Positions 60,142 to 64,000 of a DNA stretch of 64,000 nucleotides are shown one piece after another. The DNA comes from Desulfolithobacter dissulfuricans (GTDB lineage: Bacteria; Desulfobacterota; Desulfobulbia; Desulfobulbales; Desulfobulbaceae). Location: contig NZ_AP024233.1 in assembly GCF_025998535.1 (NCBI RefSeq), positions 1,773,219 to 1,837,218 of the forward strand, written 5' to 3'. The position numbers and the translations under genes are program-made. Position 1 is the first letter of the stretch, and every line of letters begins with the position of its first letter. The notes beneath the pieces are model-generated. The model ran no database searches. It was not told the DNA's origin and worked only from the letters and a program-made list of their open reading frames with translations.

Positions 60142-63100
60142 ATGCCCAGACTTAGGATCAGTTCTTTTCCGGTTCCGACAATGTTGGCCACCTTGCTGAT
60201 GCTGTTGATCCAGGCCGATCCCGCCCTGGCCCTGCATATGGAATTTTATACTTATGGCGGTTTCGGGCCGGTGACGCAGGCGTTTCGCAAGATCGCCCTG
60301 ATTTTTACCGATTCGGCCTACCTTGGCCTGTTTTTTACCGTAGTCGTGCTGGGCATTGTCGCGGCGGCATCAGCCTGGACGGTAAAGATGGCCACCGGCG
60401 TCAAGATTGTCCCCCTTGTATGGGCAGCCCCCGTGTTGATCGGAGTAGTCATATACCTTGGGCTCTTTGTACCCAAGGGCAGCTTGACAGTTTATGACCC
60501 CGTACTCAACAGGTTTGAAACCATCGGCAATATACCCAATAGCATTGTATTTACGGCAGGTACACTAAACACCATCGAGAGGGGATTGGTCGAAATTATA
60601 GATACCGCCGGGATTCCAGGAGCAAAGTATCAGGAAAATGCCGGAGGTATTGGTTTCAACGCATTGAAGGCTGCGGGATGGACGGACCTGAAAAACGATT
60701 ACGCCAAGGCAAGTATGGCCCGGTACATCAGGGATTGTGTCATGTTTGAATTAACCAGGCCAGGCACCACGCTGTCCCTGGATACTCTCAGAAATAACAC
60801 AACAGACTTTATCCCGGAACTGGAGAAAGCTATCAATCCCTGGATATACACAGTCTATTATGACGCCGCCAACCCGGAAGGCGTTTCCATGACCTGTACT
60901 GACGCATGGAACAACATCAAACCCATTTATACTGACCCCAACTTTTACAGCGATGCTATCAAGGCTCTGTGCGGCCAAACGCTGTTTGATCCATCACAGG
61001 CATCAGATCTGAACACATGCAAAAATCTGGTCACCAACACCTTGAACGCGACTGTTGGATTGTCGGTTACTCCCGAGAAATTTATCCAGCAAAGGAAACT
61101 CTCCGAACTTCTCTATCAGTTCCTTTTTCAGTCTGACTACCAGTTATCCACTCTTCTGGATGCAAACCGCAGGATTACCACTTCCGGGATGGGCATGGGG
61201 ATCACCATGAATGCCTGGATTCCGATCATGCGGGCGGTCATGACATCCGTGGCAATCGGCCTGATTCCGTTTCTCACTCTGTTCATTCCCACACCCTTGG
61301 CAGGAAAAGCCCTGTCTGTCATGGCAGGATTTTTTGTTTTCCTTACCACATGGGGGATCACTGACGCTGTGCTTCATGGTGCGGCCATGGATTTCGCCGT
61401 AGATGCCTTCGAGGATATACGGCAGGCCGACCTGGGCGTATATGCCAGCTTCGCGTTCCCTGAAACATCGACCAAAATCCTGGCCATGTTCGGCGTAATC
61501 CGTTCGTCCGGTATCATGCTGGCCAGTTTTCTCTCCATGATGCTTATCAGGTTCGGGGGACATGCCCTGGCCATGCTTGCCGGCAATCTGAGTGGAGTAG
61601 CCCAACGTGCCGGAGCACAGGCCGGGCATACTGCCCTTACCGGCGAAGGAATGACAGATGCTCTGCAAAAACAGGTCAACACCGCTGCACTGGCAGACGC
61701 TATACCGGAACATCGTTTCGATAATCAGGCAGCAGCCAAAGCATGGGCTATACACAAGCAGATAGGACGTGCTGAAGCGGAAATGGCTGCTGTTGATGGC
61801 GCTGCAAAGGCGGGGAAACTGCCCGCTGGCATGAGCATGAAAGATCAGGCACGGGCCGTTGCAGCCGGAAAGGGAACTCCGATGGGAACCGAGAGAGGAC
61901 CTGTAACAGTCTCCACGGGACCTGACGGAAAAACAACTATGATCGCCGGTGAGACTCCGGTTAGCTGGAACTTTGTCCGCTCAGAAACACTCGGTGCGGA
62001 TGGTTCCGGCAAGGCCACGGAAAAAGGTGCTGCCGGTAGCATCGAGTACGCTGTTGACCAAAATGGCAACTATACTGCAACTTCTGCGTCGGTCAACGGG
62101 GTGAATCCAATAAATTTTGCCACATCGTTACAAAAGCAACGTGTTCAGGCTGCCGCGCATAACCTGGCGAGCAACGAAAATTACTCAAACTTGCTCAACC
62201 AACTTTCACAGGACAGCCTGACCAGTACTGAAGCTCGTTCCTTCCAGGATCAACTCAAGAATGTTGAGCAGGAAAAATGGAGCCGTGCCGTAGAAGATGG
62301 CTCGGCGTTCTCGATGATTAAAAATCAGTCTGTAAGACAGGCACTGGAAGGTCATCTTAAAGCAGGAGGAGGATGGAATTTTCTGGTTAAATTCGACGCA
62401 GGAGGAAAAGCAAGTATTACAGCCCAAGGAGAATCCGGTGAAAAAGTGAGTTTCAATGTATCGGAAAAAGAAGCCCAAATGTTTGAGCAACAGCAAATGC
62501 GGCTTCGTACCGAAGCTCTCAGTGAAACATTGCAGGATTCCAAAAATCTTTCTTATGCCAGCAATCTTGCCAAAAACATTGGTGCATCTGATGCTCAGTC
62601 CTATTTGGAGCAGGCTAAAACCGTAGAGACAGATTCTGCTACTTATGGAGCAAATCTGATGACAGCTTGGGTGAGGAACTACGCTATCAACAGATTTGGT
62701 GATGATTCACCGGAAAACATGCGCCGTGCAGTTGACCATTTTAATTTCCTGGCCACCAGGGGCGGTGAATCAGGAGTGGAACAGCTCCGAAAGGACATAA
62801 AAGGTTTTGCAAGCGGATATGATGCGTGGGGTGATACATCTGGATTGGTCAATGAAACCATATCCAGCACGAAACAACAATTGGAAGCTGAAAAGGTCGC
62901 ATTGCAAGACCAGGTAAATCCGGTTGCAGACATTGCAGCGGACAAGGCCGCAGCAATCAACGACAACACTTTTACTGATCCGACGAAAGGAAATCTTCAA
63001 GAACCAAGCAGAGATAAAACAATAAAAGCTGCTGATGAAGTCAGAACGTTCAATGAAAAAGAAAAAAATGGTGAAGGACGGATACAAACAAGCATCCCAA

Positions 63101-64000
63101 ATATGACAAAAGAAGGACTAAGTTCTGCTATACAGAATATTACCAGCGAATACATGACAAGCATTAAACGTGATGTTCCAAAACCATTTTCTCCGAAAGA
63201 CGTAGTAAAAACAACGACTGTTCCACTTGACTTTGATGAAGCGTTGCGTCAAGAAAATTTGCAAACACAGAGTCACCAGCAAAAACAAGATATAACTTCA
63301 ATACCAGACAATGCGCGGAACATTGCATCTATAAGCGACGGGAAGGTTGAATATACGCAATCTCCTGCCGGAGCCACACCACTGGCTACGGCGACAACAT
63401 CTTCTTCAGGGCCAGTCACGCCCGAAGAGGATCAGAGCCAGGTAAAAGCCACCATCGCCGCTTCTGCGTCCAACGCTGATACCATGCCAAACAGCCAACC
63501 GGTTCAGGCTCCTGAACAGCCTACCGAAGGACCGCAGGGAGCCCTGCCGAACGAACAACCCTATATCGCTCCCCAGGGAACAAAGCAGTCCGGCCAAGCT
63601 ATTGCCGAACAGTCCCAAAACACCGAACAGCCCAAACAGGAGCAATCTCTGCCGCGTTTCCCTGAGTGGGTTACGCAATACATGGAAAACCGCGCACCCG
63701 AAGCAACCGGGCAACCTACGGCTCATGGAGCCACAGGAGACACCGGAACCGGAGCCGGACAGGAACAAGTCATGCCCCATATCACTCCACAGGCAACAAA
63801 ACAACCTGTTGCTTCGCAAGGTGCAGGGCGATCCGGTCAGGCTTCAGAACAAGCTACAGAAGCCGTACCTGAACAGCCGACCGCGGAACAGGCTTATCTT
63901 GCTTCGATAAACGCTGAACAAGGTACAGCAGCTTCCGAGCAGGTAACGAACCAGGGTGCTTCTTTGGAACCACAGCCGGGCGACCAATCTTTTGTCGCTT
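60142..64000 (+). CDS. traG: TraG, mating-pair stabilisation protein, partial
   Basis: Large inner-membrane protein, open to the window edge (1286 codons so far, no stop). The N-terminal third has several membrane helices (MLATLLMLLIQADPALAL, LGLFFTVVVLGIVAAASAW, IVPLVWAAPVLIGVVIYLGL) and matches the TraG N-terminal domain (HMEFYTYGGFGPVTQAFRKI). Helices recur near 61180-61620. The periplasmic remainder is polar, and from about 63480 it is very rich in Gln, Glu and Pro (PEQPTEGPQGALPNEQPYIA type). CAGGAGATACAAG before the ATG is a good ribosome-binding site. It is preceded by leader copy C and is read as its own unit. Confidence 0.9.
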   Translation, partial: MPRLRISSFPVPTMLATLLMLLIQADPALALHMEFYTYGGFGPVTQAFRKIALIFTDSAYLGLFFTVVVLGIVAAASAWTVKMATGVKIVPLVWAAPVLIGVVIYLGLFVPKGSLTVYDPVLNRFETIGNIPNSIVFTAGTLNTIERGLVEIIDTAGIPGAKYQENAGGIGFNALKAAGWTDLKNDYAKASMARYIRDCVMFELTRPGTTLSLDTLRNNTTDFIPELEKAINPWIYTVYYDAANPEGVSMTCTDAWNNIKPIYTDPNFYSDAIKALCGQTLFDPSQASDLNTCKNLVTNTLNATVGLSVTPEKFIQQRKLSELLYQFLFQSDYQLSTLLDANRRITTSGMGMGITMNAWIPIMRAVMTSVAIGLIPFLTLFIPTPLAGKALSVMAGFFVFLTTWGITDAVLHGAAMDFAVDAFEDIRQADLGVYASFAFPETSTKILAMFGVIRSSGIMLASFLSMMLIRFGGHALAMLAGNLSGVAQRAGAQAGHTALTGEGMTDALQKQVNTAALADAIPEHRFDNQAAAKAWAIHKQIGRAEAEMAAVDGAAKAGKLPAGMSMKDQARAVAAGKGTPMGTERGPVTVSTGPDGKTTMIAGETPVSWNFVRSETLGADGSGKATEKGAAGSIEYAVDQNGNYTATSASVNGVNPINFATSLQKQRVQAAAHNLASNENYSNLLNQLSQDSLTSTEARSFQDQLKNVEQEKWSRAVEDGSAFSMIKNQSVRQALEGHLKAGGGWNFLVKFDAGGKASITAQGESGEKVSFNVSEKEAQMFEQQQMRLRTEALSETLQDSKNLSYASNLAKNIGASDAQSYLEQAKTVETDSATYGANLMTAWVRNYAINRFGDDSPENMRRAVDHFNFLATRGGESGVEQLRKDIKGFASGYDAWGDTSGLVNETISSTKQQLEAEKVALQDQVNPVADIAADKAAAINDNTFTDPTKGNLQEPSRDKTIKAADEVRTFNEKEKNGEGRIQTSIPNMTKEGLSSAIQNITSEYMTSIKRDVPKPFSPKDVVKTTTVPLDFDEALRQENLQTQSHQQKQDITSIPDNARNIASISDGKVEYTQSPAGATPLATATTSSSGPVTPEEDQSQVKATIAASASNADTMPNSQPVQAPEQPTEGPQGALPNEQPYIAPQGTKQSGQAIAEQSQNTEQPKQEQSLPRFPEWVTQYMENRAPEATGQPTAHGATGDTGTGAGQEQVMPHITPQATKQPVASQGAGRSGQASEQATEAVPEQPTAEQAYLASINAEQGTAASEQVTNQGASLEPQPGDQSFVA

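Overview
The left ~10 kb looks like ordinary chromosome of a GC-rich, strictly or facultatively anaerobic bacterium. A cobalamin adenosyltransferase, a B12-type ribonucleotide-reductase TSCPD-like protein and a C_GCAxxG_C_C redox protein sit together, which suggests Desulfobacterota (Desulfobulbales-like); this assignment is inference. Genes here: ileS (3' end outside the window), cobO, a SpoU/TrmH methyltransferase, a TSCPD protein, a C_GCAxxG_C_C protein, msrAB and an MFS transporter. A group II intron with its LtrA-type protein sits between the MFS gene and a tRNA terminator.

At 9936-9985 there is only the 3' half of a tRNA-Pro(CGG), from anticodon stem to CCA. This is the classic scar of a tRNA-targeted integrative element. 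Everything to the right, to beyond the window end, reads as one integrative and conjugative element (ICE) of more than 54 kb.

10-26 kb is a cargo zone: nested insertion sequences (IS1634 with TTTGA duplication, ISL3 with AAAAGTTC duplication, decayed IS1182-like and IS3 copies) around a minus-strand operon resembling SspBCD DNA phosphorothioation (DUF4007 protein, P-loop ATPase, PAPS-reductase-like protein). Downstream of it, instead of the usual SspE, lie a GIY-YIG protein and a DndB-like DGQHR protein. A truncated unknown gene and a broken MNT/HEPN pair follow.

27-33.6 kb is a phage-like control and plasmid-like replication module. It holds a CI-type repressor whose S24 catalytic serine is leucine, a divergent Cro-like regulator with a probably leaderless promoter, an excisionase-like protein, a BRO-N/TrfA fusion replication initiator, nine ~22-bp iterons, a P22-type antirepressor-domain protein and a sigma-70-like factor.

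33.7-64 kb is an F-type (MPF-F) type IV secretion and mating region: OmpA-like, DsbC, traA, L, E, K, B, V, an HD-GYP protein, traC, two Cys-rich TraN-like proteins, traW (split by a transposon), traU, trbC, trbI, an S26 peptidase, traF, traH and the start of traG. Inserted genes include Fic, a HigA/RelE-type toxin-antitoxin pair, a CsgG-like lipoprotein and a membrane PIN protein. A conserved ~40-bp leader motif precedes three transfer transcription units (33.8, 48.5, 60.06 kb) and could be the target of the element's own sigma factor. Relaxase, coupling protein, integrase and the intact tRNA are expected to the right.

Three otherwise intact genes (MFS transporter, sspC-like, traA) are each broken by what looks like one missing G in a G run. 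Sequencing error should be excluded before calling them pseudogenes.
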